A stretch of 64,000 bases of DNA from Fasciolopsis buskii (lineage: Eukaryota; Platyhelminthes; Trematoda; Plagiorchiida; Fasciolidae). The DNA lies in assembly GCA_008360955.1 (NCBI GenBank), contig LUCM01006640.1:159798-223797 (forward strand). The letters are read 5' to 3'. A program made the position numbers and the translations under genes. The notes under the pieces were generated by a model. It was not told where the DNA came from and did no database searches. It was given only the letters and a program-made list of their open reading frames with translations. This document shows, in pieces, positions 35,340 to 48,700 of this stretch; within the stretch, counting starts at the first letter, position 1; the number at the start of each line of letters is the position of its first letter.

Positions 35340-37080
35340 CATACGCTTCCTCATTTTAAACGGATTGTGTTTTGTACATAAATCTTGATGACGGCTGTCG
35401 AAATGGTTCTCGCAACTGGGAATTCACGAATTCCATTGAACTTGATTAGAAAAGTCACGTAGACCGAAAAGAATAAAGTAAGCTGTTCTGTTTGTCAGAT
35501 TCCCGATCTGAAGCGGTAAATCTTGCGTTTGATAAGTAGACAAATACCGTTTTTAGTATCCTAACCCATTCATCGCCCAGTCTATTAGGAACGAAATCAA
35601 AACAGACTGAACAGGCTGAAAACCAGAGAAATGAATCAACAGGTTATCGACAGCCGCATTTCAGTCTTGCGAATAGGAGTCCCCAACAATGTGGAGAACA
35701 TTTTTGATTCGAAGTGCAAGTCGCACTACAGTTGACCGATCACTGAGGAATTATTGTTTGTATACGGACGAAAATACAATAAACACCTCTACTTCCGTTT
35801 GGTGTCGCTGAATTAAAAGGTATTTCTCACAAGAATTTGATCATGGAAGACATCCACTTGAGTAAGTCCAAATTTAGATATCTCCCAATCGTAAGTGACT
35901 CGAGAAGGACGCTTCACATTAAGGCAAGTTGGATTATTTACATTGGAGATGAAATGGGTTCACTAGCAATTTTACAGTCTACCCCAAAAAGACACTTGCA
36001 CCCCAAATGAACTATGACAATACTCTTAACCCGAAGTGTTTGGCTTTTCAACTGTAGAGCACATAGTGCGGATTCAATCTTATTGACTTGCTTAGCGGAC
36101 TGAACTCCCAAAGAAAACCGTACAAGGATTTCCATGTTTCATCTTAGCCTGATTTGTAATCATACTACAGCATCGGTTAGGGTGCGTTTACATATTTATT
36201 GTGATCGAACAATCAACATCGTGAAATTTGACCGCGATTGTTCCGGGTTCGGCTCCCACCCACAACCGGTCAGTTCTCCGCTTGGCGGCTCCTCAGTGCT
36301 CGCGGTCGCAATGTATTTTTTTGTGCACCAAATAAGGGAACGAAAGATCTCTGTTAACAAGAATAATACGAATATTGACTATTCACAATTTAAACCGAGT
36401 CTAAAATGGACTAGATGCAAGGAACTGTACCCAACAATCAGTTGTGCCTGGGATAAGAATAATGATTGTGACCGCAATAGATACGACGATCAGGAATGGA
36501 CTATTTTCACTTGTTGACTTTGTGCAAATCCCATTCGGTGCAAATAAATTTCATCATTCCCGAAAATACAGAATACGTAGCTTTGCCAGTTGCAGTTTTT
36601 TTCTCTGTTTTTTTTTTTCAACCATATGTGGGTATATTCTGGCGAGTGCAAAAAAATGAACCGATACAAACACATGTGTTTATATTACCAACACGAAAGT
36701 TTACATCTCAACACCTAACTGACCGAACAAAAAGGGGCCACAACAACCCATTCTTGCGATGGTGAAAATCATTTTCGAATTGGGCGGGCCTGAAAACAGA
36801 TCCGGTAGAGAAGAAAAACAAATCAAACTCAACCAGAATATATGCAAATCATGTCAAAATTGTTTCTGTTTGTTTAGTTTGCTTAAAATCACAAATATTC
36901 CGGGTCTGTTTTGAATAAGAAATTGGTATTGCTTTCGTGTAATTTAGCGGTTGAATCTTCTCAAATTCGGTTTCTTTAAAGTCTTCGCGTGAACCGTCAT
37001 GTTTTTCGGATGATGCATAACAAGCATAACGTTGGGACAAGATGCCGTCAGTGAATTACAACAGTGTAAGACTACTGGAT
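35340..37080. other. Intergenic stretch with no gene seen
   Basis: Only short ORFs without domains, including one at 36134-36517. A GGGTTCGGCTCCC box B-like sequence at about 36246-36258 hints at another degenerate SINE. Confidence 0.4.
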
Positions 37081-37545
37081 GTTGACTCGTCGTATCCATT
37101 GCTCCCATCAAAGATCAACATAATTGCGACAATATTACACTGATTACGCCATTCGCTAAGCTGTACGAAAAAGCGGCATGAGAAAGTCAACTAATAATGG
37201 TAGATAAGCATCGCTGATGAGCTTGAATGACAGCGAAACTCGAATCGGTTGCTTCACGAGTGCAAGGATGACCGGATGAACGGAGGTTTGTGCTTTGTGA
37301 GTGAAGTCCGTAAAGCGGTCAAATTAGTCGACAGAATAATCGATCAGTGAGTGTTGATCATAACAGATCAATATAAACTATTTCATTCTGATTAATAAGT
37401 GAATATTTCCGTCTGCTCAACTTGGTTTTTCTCACTAGGATTAGTAGGATCGGTCGGTAATGGCAAGAAGGTAGAATCAATGGAATATTTTTTAGCGAGG
37501 AAAAAAAGAGCAGACGTCTTTTTTCCACTTTAGCGTTACAAAACA
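37081..37545 (+). repeat. Dispersed repeat family R1, copy C (long form)
   Basis: Shares TTGACTCGTCGTA, AGATCAACA, GCCATTCG and AGTCGACAGAATA, then GCTCAACTTG, TTTCTCACTAG and TTACAAAAC with copies A and B, but is more diverged. About 110 extra bases lie near 37225-37320, before the AAATTAGTCGACAG block. Either this is the fuller form or it carries an insertion. Confidence 0.65.
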
Positions 37546-38229
37546 AATAAATGCACAAATACACAATATCCGATCGATCTGAGGAGTTGGGGACTTCATT
37601 TTTCATTGAGATGAATCGGCATACAGTGTCCACATCGAACCAATGAATGCCAATACATTTGACCCAATGGCTACCTCACAGTCGTTCGACATGTGTTCAC
37701 GACAAGATGAAAGTGCACTGTGGCTCATCGCTCCTGACAGAGATGAAGCGGCCGAACACTGTGCTTGCCTGGTTTTCAATGGTGTTGGCTGGAAGTACAT
37801 ACTGTATTGTAAATCGTCTAACTGACATCCTTTATTTACTTGACGACAGAAATGGAACATAGGTTTGACATTGCGTCTATCTGAGGAGTTAGATAGGTGA
37901 AGTATCGAACAGCCAACCCTGTGCTTCATTAAGATTACGTCAGTGAGCCCAACCAAATCGAAGTTATCGTAGTTTAAGTTTCAAAAAATGAAAATGCTGT
38001 TGCATTAGTAGCGGACAATGGAAAGACGGAATGTAAAGTGCAGTCTTCGGATCAGAGAACTTCCACATAGTCAGCTAAAATCCGGCCAAAGTAAGACAAC
38101 ATAGATTTTCTATACGTCAGCATGCCAGGTCTCATAGAATAGTATAAGACCGGGCATACGAGTGGGACTTACACGCATGTACGTTAGTGAGCTTTGAATG
38201 AAGGCTGTCCGACAGAGTCGATTTCAAAG

Positions 38230-38800
38230 CTGCCTTCCACTCAGTCGGTCGTGAAGTTCTTTGACGGTGTCTCTCGTCAAAGGGTGCGCCAGAGAAACTC
38301 ATTGCGATTAGTAATTCTCTGTATACGAACACCCAAAGCCGAGCTCGTACTTCCTCCAGAGATCTTCAGCTCGATTTCACCACCGGAAGTGGTGTTCGTC
38401 AGAGTTACCCCTTTCACACTGAGATGGTTATGGAGGTAGCTCTATCCCCAAGTGAGAATGATGGTATTGATCTAGAATACGCAGACGATGTTGTGCAACT
38501 GAGTGAAGATCCAATTCAGTTGTAAATCTTTCCCGATCGTCTGAACGACATTATAGGTTTGTTTAGGATGTATTTTACACCTTCGAAGTGTAAAATGCTT
38601 TTTGAACACCTTTGTCCTGATAGTACTGGTAGAATAAGGTGGAGGAATTTTGTGAGTATCTCATAGCTTAAGCACACGGTACTGGGTCGTGGTGTTCAGT
38701 CTCTGAAGCATACGCTAAATCAGAATAGATTGGGATGTTTGGAACATATTTTACGCATGCCCACAAACAATTAAATCTATGTATGCTGTCCTTCGAGGCA
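38230..38800 (+). mobile_element. Decayed non-LTR retrotransposon reverse transcriptase fragment
   Basis: Translation shows EVALSPSENDGIDLEYADDV with the YADD catalytic motif, then VQLSEDPIQ, a stop, then LNDIIGLFRMYFTPSKCKML, and further on LGCLEHILRMPTNN. It is homologous to 51040-51400 on the opposite strand. At least one in-frame stop and frame changes make it non-functional. It ends within 50-100 bases of R1 copy B. Confidence 0.75.
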
Positions 38801-38844
38801 TGAAATGATTAGATGATCGTTCAGAATTGTGGCGGTAGCGGATA

Positions 38845-39187
38845 TTGACTCGTCGTAACATCTACCGGGAACAGAGATCAACACGGCTGCGGCCATTTCG
38901 CGCTGATTATGCCATTCGATAAGCGGAGCAAACACGCCACATAAGAAGGCCAATGAGCATCGAGGGACCAAATTAGTCGGCAGAATACTCAGTCAGTGAG
39001 TGTTGCTCATCGAAAACTAATATAAGCAATTTGGTTTTGATCACTACACGAATTTTTTGTTTGCTCGACTTGATCTTTCTCACTGGATTTGGTGGGAACC
39101 GGAGATAACGGCCGCGAAATAGATTTGACTGCGGATTTGCGACCGAAATAAAGCAGACCTCTCGTCACGTTTTTTGCGATACAAAAC
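38845..39187 (+). repeat. Dispersed repeat family R1, copy B
   Basis: Nearly collinear with copy A at 16568-16909 (inverted there). It starts TTGACTCGTCGTAAC and ends TTTTTTGCGATACAAAAC. The two are similar enough by eye to suggest recent dispersal. No ORF, no clear terminal inverted repeats and no poly-A tail. Confidence 0.75.
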
Positions 39188-39189
39188 AG

Positions 39190-42100
39190 GAATAACCAAT
39201 CGATGACATAGGTGAGGATTATGAAAACTGCAACTAGGGTTGGATCATATGACTAAGTGTCATAATTGGTAGCGTTCTTGCATTCGAAAACTTTCTTCTT
39301 TTGCTTACTATTTTGCATTCGAAATGTATCCACAAATCTCAAACGAACGTCGATTTGTCCGCGCCTTTTCCGTCTAACGGAACCGATACGGGGGAGGTTG
39401 GACCACATGTACGTTAATTCAGAATGCGTCCGATTTCCACCTAAAGTCGGTCATTAATAGGCCAGGAGAACTCACAAGGTAACAGCAAACAATGCTTCAG
39501 GGAAAAACGTCTAGGAAAATTGCTTGTTACTGACCAATCAGATTGGTAATTCGGAAAAAAAGAATCTTTAAGTTTCACGATCAGCATCTGGGATCCTTAA
39601 TTGCAGTGGTAGCCCACATTAGAAATCAATAACTTTGTAATTGGTAGCCCTATCAGATCCAGACAAACTACTTGATTGTATCTCTATCCCATCCCGTTTA
39701 ATCAAGGGACAACCATCATTTGGCCTTTGGCTGGCCAACACTACTGATCGTTTGGTTTGTGTAGTCAGACTATTTAATAAAAGTCTCCTCAAATTAAAAC
39801 TCAATGGTCAATTGTTAGCCCATCCCTCTTTTGGGCTCACTGTTCATCATTTGGTCCTTATTTCTAGCGAAACTCCCCACTCACTTCTGAATGCTTCACG
39901 TAAAATGGACCGTTTTTATTTGCTGCAGAGTTGGTGTGAATGGTTGGTTTTTCATTGTTTTCTGCCTTGCAACCGATTCGCCTCTGGGCCGTGCGTCATT
40001 CACTTGAGTGTAGAAGAGCTTATTGGTCAGTCATCTTTCCCGTGTGTAATCCGGTCTCACTATATCGTGACTCATCGGACCGAAACAAAGCGGCCTTAGA
40101 CTACTGATATCAATAAGTAGCTTCATCTGGCAGTCATTTGATCAGTCGATCAACATCACGGCGGGCGCGAATCCTGTCAACTTTCTCATTCCATGGCCCC
40201 AAGCTGACTACGATATAAACATTGCCGTTTCAATACTAAAATATATATAGACGATCCATTTCGCTCAGTGGTTTTCGTCCATTCATGGACACAGGGAGAG
40301 GTTTATTGTAAATACTCATCCGAAAATCCTATCAGATTTATTTCAGCGTCCAGTTTGCCAGGATTATACAATCCACTGAATTATATATGCATTACATAGC
40401 TTTTGACAGAGGCAAATTCACGCCACATCCGCAAGTGGTTTCAAAGGAGAATCTAAGTCTGTCGGTCCGTAAAACTATCCTTATTTTTCATTCCCCATGC
40501 CTTGCATTTGAGCTTTGTCAAGTTGTGCATTCGATTTGTACAAAAACAAACAAACAACCGAACAGGAACAATACCGTTGAAACACTGTCAAATCTGGCCA
40601 TGCGTAGATTGGTTAAGTATAAAATGAATTGGAGAATTCCGTGCGAATCTCCTCCGTGGCCGTCAGAATGCGGAACAGGTGTGGTTCCAACGAATCCTTA
40701 CTTGCGGACTACGGTAAAGAGGAATGGGGAGAATGCAAAATGAACAGATGAAGATACCGATAGTTGATCAGTGCAAAACGGATGCAACTCTCTTGACTAC
40801 ACCGAAAGACCTTGCCTATGCAACTACTGGCGAAATTTATCCAATGTGAATAATATGTGGTTGATTCTGTCCGTCAGGTACTTGTTAGTAATTTCGGTGG
40901 AGAACACAGGTGGGCAGCAGTGTCAAGATTTTGACCAGATGTCGCGGAACATGTGGCGATGTCACCGCTGCAAGTGTTATGTGTTTAGGATACACACAGG
41001 ATGGAAGTGGAGATGAAAATAGCAGAGTAATCAAAGCATTTGAACAAACAGCCGGGATGGATAATATCTAATTCACTAAGGTGAGTTGCAATGGGGCGAA
41101 GGCGTCGGAGCAGCATTAAGTGGTACTCCAAATCTAATGACGCCAGTGACTATCCTATTTCAAATTCGACATACAGGCCTCGCTGGACTAAGTAGCCATT
41201 GGGCCATTCCGAAAGTTAAGTGGAACAGACAAACCATTTGCTGTGTTGAAGGGAACTTGTTTCAAAATCAAATGCTTCTCTAGCTGAGAAATAATCGCAA
41301 GTGATTTGTTTGATAAGAAATTTCCGAGATAGTTGCATCGGTCGCCTCACGCAGTCTGGTGCTATGGATTGGAATATAATAAGTCCAACATTGTTTGTTT
41401 AATGGGTCAAAGCTAGTCAAGTTCACACAACGACGAATTAAACCTGCCGAATGACACATGAACTTGAGTCGACAATCAACCTTTTCGCATAATTGTCTAT
41501 CAATCTATATGCGTATCTTACAACCGTAAACGCGGTTATTTATCACTAGGAATACCGACTAAGTCAAAAAAATATTAGATCAAGCAACAATTGTCTCCGT
41601 AGTTTTCTTCTTTATACTGGGCAATCCTTTCCTATACGACAATTTCTAATTGATTAATCTTTGGTAGAATTTCATGCTGACAAAAGGCATGCTTACCTGA
41701 TATTCTGAATTCTAACGAATCCTGAAAATATTATCCCAACGCGTACTGGATGAAGGAAAATAAACTAATAGGAAGGGGTTTGTGTCAAATTGTCTTACTT
41801 GTACCCCTAGAACGGTAGTCGGTTTTTTGTTACTAATTCGAAATCAGTTTCATTGATTCTTTTGTGCTACCCATCAATTGACTTGAGAATTATTCCAGAA
41901 TTATTCGAAATGACGCCCAAACTACTCGATGCTGCGATCGGCCTTCTTCACACTCCTGTCTGGTTGTCTTAGGTCCGAAATTTGAAGCTTCATAAGTGAG
42001 CACTTTGCATTTGCCGTTCAATGTAACAATACATGTTCGTCGAGTCTTACTCGGCAGTGTAAATTGCTGTTTTCTGAGCCACTCTCAACCATGGGGAGCT

Positions 42101-44980
42101 TGCGGGACACTCCTATCTCCGTGTTTCTGGGCCTTTCTGTGGCTGTGTTTATGCGACTGATCTGAGTGAAGACTTAAACCGTAGCTTCCGGGTGAGAGAA
42201 TCGTTCTGTATATCTGAAGTCTTATCATGTTTCACCTGTCTGTTGATAAGACTGTCTTTTGGGGAACGCTTTTGAGATTGTTTTTGTTACTTCTATGGAT
42301 GTCTGTTTTCGACTAATTCATCCCAAGGAATCGATTACCCGGTCTATCTACTGTAATCTTATTCTGCTCTGTCTGCGAGGTTTGGTTTGGAGTCAAGACA
42401 TTACACAATTTTGAGAATTTGGGTAAAAGTCCTTAAAAATTAGTTGCTCTCGAAATAAGATGGAGTACCCCTGTAATGCTAACGTGTTTCTAATAATAGT
42501 TTGAATATTGAAACTGAATTGAAATCCGAATTCGCACCGCCACATAATACATGGGAAAGTTCTATCGATCCCCAGAGCACAACCTGAAATTTAGCTTCCT
42601 CTCAGATACGGACTTGTTGCGAGAAGACGACGAGCGCGACAGGCAGCGGTTTAGTAGAGCAAAAAAAAAACAGTTAGCCTGGAGACTCTGACACACTTAT
42701 AGGTATGTTCTTTTTCCGTAATACTGACACTCGCGTAGAATCTGCATTCCGATGAGAGGAACAATGCTGGTCTGCTTCGGTCGTCTGCTGACAACGCTAC
42801 CGTTAGCGTCTTCAAATATTGTCCTCGCAAAGTTGATCGGATGGCTCTCTCTGACAGACTAGACTGAAGCTCTTCAACTGGATCATCTTTCAGTCCACCA
42901 AAAGCCTCGACTTATTGGATTATTGCATAAATCAAGCTCACTTTGCCTATAGTGGGATGGCTTTGACGTGGTCACTGCTGTTCCTGTGGCCAATTGCTCA
43001 CGATCAATCCTCGCCGCGGATTCCATCATCCGCCCTGTTTCTTTGGGCCTTGGTCTTCTGTAAGATAAAAACCAGAACATTTGTATGGACAGCTGGTTGT
43101 TGCTAGCCAGTAATGAGCATGAGTACTGTACTAGACCACGTTGCGTCGGAATGCTCTCTTCATCAAGCCTCCCTTTTGACAAACCTTCGGTCCAACGTTC
43201 GTCTTATAAATGATCAATGATGGATTAATGCCAAATATGGAGCGTGTTCCTTGCATGGTTTCCGATCGGTCGGTGATTTGCTTTCACTGTAAGATGAATA
43301 ATCTCCCCAGTAACACTAACTGGTAGAAAAATCGTTTTGGCTGTCGTACTATCCGACTTGGGCGAACCTCTGACCTCCACCGGGCATAAGGTTATGCTAA
43401 TTAGTATGATTTCGGTGTTGATTGAGCCCTGTTAGGTGAGGCAATACCCTTCGAAAACTGTGGGCATTAATATGAAACACCATACCGAAGAACAAAACAA
43501 CATAAAATTTAGTTTCACCTACCAACGGATTTTCTATCTCCACATTTCATTATAAACTCGCTCAATTCCTCTGTATTGGGAAAATAACGGACGGATAAAA
43601 AACACTTTTAATTCCACTGATTTTTTTTACATGAAATTAGCTCACAGCCCACTTTAGGCTACCGAATGACGGAGTGATCGACGATGTGCGGGCTAAGGGA
43701 ATCGAACCAGGGGCAATCATTTCTAAAAGACAAAATATGAACGGTCTACCGTTTCCGTGCTCGGTTTCCCAGGCATTGGTTGTGTCTGTCCATAAAATCA
43801 CTGTACTCAATGACAGTAGGCTTTCAACTCCAAGCACATCCGGAAAAAAAATAAACGGAAATTACAATACTCACGGCTGATACGAACCTCTAGTACTTAT
43901 GATTTGTTTCTGTGTGCTGTGATTGTGTGTGCCTTCTGATACACGTTTTGAGTATACAAAGTTACACATTCCACTCGATCTTCACATTCATATTCCATAT
44001 CGCATCACTCCGTACAATGTTTCGAAATTGCCTCCAGATTATTCGGAATTGTGTCGAAACTAATGAGAATGGACATTCAAATGATTTAATAAGATATCGT
44101 CAACCTGCGTTTGCAACGTAATGCACCTTCCATGGACCCGATGATATTCACGTCATGCTCTGATTATCTCTTCATGCGCCTACAATCTGCGGGCAGATAT
44201 GTGCTTGCCAGGTCTTATAACAAGGTGATATGCTCTTCCCCACTTCCGAATATTTTGCCGTATTTGTCATCTAAAGCGGGAAATGGTATAGACTGTGCGG
44301 AAAACCAATACTCTATTACATACAGCATCACACAAACGTACTGCACGGATGTCAGGTCACAAAACGAAGTACTTAATTATTCGCGATTTCATTTGTACAT
44401 TCCAGTGATTTTGTCAGTAGGCGGATCATATCAGTATTAAGAGACAATAGGAAGTAGACACCTCGCATAGTTGAAAGATATAGTGCACGCATGCATTGGA
44501 TAATCATGGCCTAGAAGTTGTAGTTTTTCGACAGACCAACTTTTTCACACCTCCAACCGAATTGCGCCTCGTCTCACTCGGTTTCTCCGGTGGTCTAAAT
44601 CAATCTGCCAGCTAATTTGGCACATGAAGACTGTTTCTGCAAATTCATTTTACACGCATTGTGCTCCGTTTGAGGTGGCCTGTGTGGCAGGTGGATGGAG
44701 GTAATTTTTTGTTGCATAGTTCGTGTCCTAGGGCAAGTTTAGGTGGTTGTTACCGCTTTTCATTGAAAGTAACTTTGGCTATATTTTACGAGCCGTCCAA
44801 TTCCGGTTGGCTTAATGTATTTTACGATCAAACAATGATAGGAAATTCGAATACTATTTTAGGTACGTCTGAACAACTAAATATCACGAAATCCAGGCCG
44901 CGGTTGACTAAGATCTTTTCCCGTGAGAGTTAAGTCGACTAAACCGAAAGTGTTAAATCAGTACTAGTAGTGGGAGATTC
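39190..44980. other. Intergenic stretch, mostly unassigned
   Basis: Holds the longest single ORF of the window, 152 codons at 39641-40099 (+), with no recognisable domain, and other short ORFs. A tRNA-like SINE copy at 43650-43790 is listed separately. I could not identify exons with splice sites. Confidence 0.4.
43650..43790 (-). repeat. tRNA-derived SINE-like copy
   Basis: On the minus strand, ACGGTAGACCG (box A-like) is followed by CCTGGTTCGATTCCCT, a good box B. The rest of the tRNA fold is poor. Confidence 0.4.
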
Positions 44981-44982
44981 TG

Positions 44983-45260
44983 TGGTTCGTGAAATCATTC
45001 ACTGTGACATCAACGCTCAACTTGCCAGTAAGAAATCATGGGAGCGCTGTACATCTGTTTTATCCTTGTTAGAAACCATTATATCAACCCCCCCTGAACT
45101 GGCACCCGAACCCGGGAAGAACGATTATGAATCGAATGCTTTAGTCATTGTGCTATCTGGCAGTCACTCAAGGGTTTACTGAACTTCAAAACATGATTTT
45201 GCACCTATTCGTCACCGATTTTCACGGTCACGGATGATTGGCGTACAGCTGATGTTTGAC
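44983..45260 (+). repeat. Dispersed repeat family R2, copy 1
   Basis: GAAATCATTCACTGTGACAT, then GAGCGCTGTACATCTGTTTT and ATCCTTGTTAGAAACCAT, then TGCACCTATTCGTCACCGAT and CACGGTCACGG occur in the same order at 56840-57190, with a shorter copy at 57222-57330. A degenerate tRNA-like segment on the minus strand (CCCGGGTTCGGGTGCC) suggests SINE ancestry. Confidence 0.6.
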
Positions 45261-45674
45261 TTCTCTGCAGGTAACCTAAATACGACAAAGGCGTTGACAA
45301 ACATTTTGGAGTCAGCTGGTTCCGTACGCTGTTTCCGAGCGTTTTCTCTCGGACCTACCATTTTTGTCACTAATCAAGTGATAAATATTTTTCCTCAAGA
45401 CAATTTAAATGCCCAAGTGAAAATTGTCAATGCTTGCTGTTGGGTTTGGATGATTACAGTTGTCTCTCACAAGGCTACTTATATGAAGACTAAGTACCTA
45501 CTGAATTACTTATCTCGTTTATCCGACACATGCTTGATCCGACGGGAATGACGACAACGACAAGAGACCGACCCAGGTAACCGTCTGTAGATTTATTACT
45601 GGCAACTGTTAATCGTATCAAGACACTGGAATATATTGTAAATACCAGGAGCATGTTAATAATAATTTACTTTG

Positions 45675-45735
45675 ATATAGTATAGTATAGTATAGTATAG
45701 TATAGTATAGTATAGTATAGTATAGTATAGCATAG
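45675..45735 (+). repeat. TATAG pentanucleotide microsatellite
   Basis: About 12 perfect TATAG units, ending with a variant CATAG. Confidence 0.95.
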
Positions 45736-45739
45736 TGCC

Positions 45740-48700
45740 ATGCGGAGTAATTTAGCATGATGTAACACGCTCCACGATGAATTTATTGAGGCACGATGAA
45801 ACTACTTAATTGTTAAAATCTGCGAATGAGGGAATTCTGTTTCTAGCGCCAGACTTCTGGAATTCAGGTTAACTGAACGGCAAAACCAGGACTACCGGGT
45901 TGACAGGAGGATCATATGACCATAATCAAACAGCTTTAGAATGTAACGGTCGTTAGGTGGAATGAACTTTCTTGAAGACGAACTGACAAACTGTCAGAAC
46001 GGGATTTGTAAGCATACAAAGATACATCAGTGGCGTGAATATTTTTAAGCTGCCATACAGTTACCGGCTTTGGACGCACCAAACTGGTTTGCGCGAAGCC
46101 TATGGAGATTCAGCACCACAATGACCCCACCCTGAATGCTTCGATCGGCTGGCTGAATGTGAACCGCCGGTGTAGATCACCTAGGCCCAAATGCGCACAT
46201 ACCAAGAAACGGAATTTAAACTTGGAACGGAGCGTGCACTTGCATTCATATATCTCTCCGACAGCATTTCTGCACTCTGCCTGTACTTGGTCAACCTGTC
46301 TCCTAACCACCTTCCACTATCGCTGCTTGTGGACAAAATGAAAAGCCTACACAAACATACATTCGGGCTAATAATGACTTGCTTCATCTAAGACTGTCCG
46401 CACTGCCTAGTGCCATCGTATTGTGTAACTCCGCCAATCGAGGTCGGCCACAAAAGTGACTCTCACAGGGAATAACAACAACGTAGGTTTCCCACCTTTT
46501 CGCTATATTTGTCCCGCCCACACTGTGCCCGGTTGGTTCTAGGCCCGGATTCGGTACTTGCTTGCGCCAGAAATAACGAAACGATCCCGTGTTGAGTGCA
46601 CACAAATGCACGCATATCGCACCTTGCACCAAGGCGTCCGTGCCACGAGTGTACGGGGCTAGAACGAAATCATATTTTGATTGTCAAAGTCGATGTGCCC
46701 ACAACGGGTGCGCACGCACTTTAACAACGAAACGTCAGTCATTACACGAGCTTGCCTACGCGATTTGTTGGATATCGGGAACGTTATTTCCATGGGATTG
46801 CTGCTTTGTCCGTAATTTCAACGTCCTCTTATCCATCGTCATAGAAATTGACTTCTTTGTCGGATACTTACATTGTTCGATGTGGATGGGACGATTCTAG
46901 TCAATAGTCGGATTCGTGGCAAGAACTAGCAGGAAAAGTTTGTCCATTTTACGTCTGAGTATTAGACTTCTCGTAATATGCGAAAATAACCGTGAAACGT
47001 ACCGTTTTCCGCGGAGTAAAAATAATTTGCCCCATCCGTGTGTGGGTTTTCGTCCAAAGTCGTAGCTGTTGTTTGTACTGTAACAGCTTTCCTTCCCACT
47101 TTGTCTTCTCTCATTCTTAATGTCATGCAAAAACGTAAGCAAACTGACGGGTGGATACATGTACCACTAATCTATGCTCGTTTGTCCAATTCAATCAGAT
47201 CAATCGAAAAAAACGATTAAAATTCCTGGATGTATTAACAATACTTCTATACCTGACCAGAAGTTAGTTGTATAAACGCTTGGAGTGTCTAAAACCCATG
47301 TTTCTCTGGGTATTTAGTCTCTATTCTCAGTTTGGTGTGTTGATCACTTGGGCATTTTTTTAGTGTGATTTTTTCTTTGTTGTTGTGTGAGTGAATTTTC
47401 AACACACAGAGGTTGTATCCCAATCCTAATCAATATCTTTTTCCCACAAAAAAGCAAATTATTTCCCTAAAAGAGACAAAGTAGTACGTTTGACAATCTA
47501 CTTTTTCTACATGGAAATATTTAGATTTCAATAATTAATAATTATGATACAACTGTTCCCACCCACATAAACGAGATGAAAAAAAAGAATCTGTTTAGTG
47601 AAATGATCGCGTGCACGAGATGTGAAGTTCATGTTCACATTACATACTTTCATAACCCCGCTTTTGGGCAAGATCTAATCGATAGAATTTTGATTTCTTG
47701 AAATACGCGACAATGTTTAAGACGAAGAGCACATTTCAGTCTTCCAGTTCTGCAAATAATTCAATATGGGGATGTGTACAAGCAAAATGAACTATTAGTG
47801 CGGCCTTTATCCGGTGTACAACTTAGCGCACTGTCCATTTTAAATCACCAATTAGTATCCATTTGCGTTACGATAGACTTTCAACTTATAACAATTTTCA
47901 TTCTGCCCTTGGAAGAAAAAGCAAGTCTGCAAGTCAAGATGAGGAAACCTAGGTTTCGAATAGTAGTTTGTCCTTGGGATTTTTGTTTGAATCACTAGGA
48001 GCGTGAAAGGATAGCGAGCCCCCTCAAGAGCTAGACTGTTTTTCTTCGGTCAAGCAAGACTAACTTTCAGAAAGAGGATACAAAGTCCCAACGTACGGGC
48101 AGTGCCCGAGTACGTATTTCTTAGACACATCAATAATCGCGAAACTAGTCGTGTGATTCCGGGGAAATTTGGTCCTTCCAGTCGTATGTAAAACATAGTC
48201 CAGACAACAAAGAAGTTCGCTGATGGTTAAATAATGATTTTGCATGTCTAGAGTCATCGATTTAATCTTATTTGATTTTATACAAATTTACACAATACCG
48301 GTTAACCGGAGATAGACACTATTTTTTACCTCCAAGATTATCGATAATCTGAGATTTAGGTGTTGGAATCTGTTCCGATCGGCAGTAACAGTCTCGATAC
48401 CAAGTGAACTAAAGGTTAATTTCGTCCACTTAAATCAAACCGATTTTGCTCGCACAAAAATATGTTCCTCGGTTGTGCATGCTTGCATTTTCCGGTGTCC
48501 CCCCGTGTGTCACATTCCAACTATCTCCAAAGTGCTCTGGTCCCAGTCCGTTTGGCTGTGACTTCGAGTGACTAGGCGTGATCGCGTGTAATAAACAGAC
48601 AAATGAGAATAAGATAGACAATGGAGCCTAGGGTATGAGGGAATACGGACAGTGGGCACGGTCCCACAGGTAAAACTGACATTGATTATGCATTCGATCA

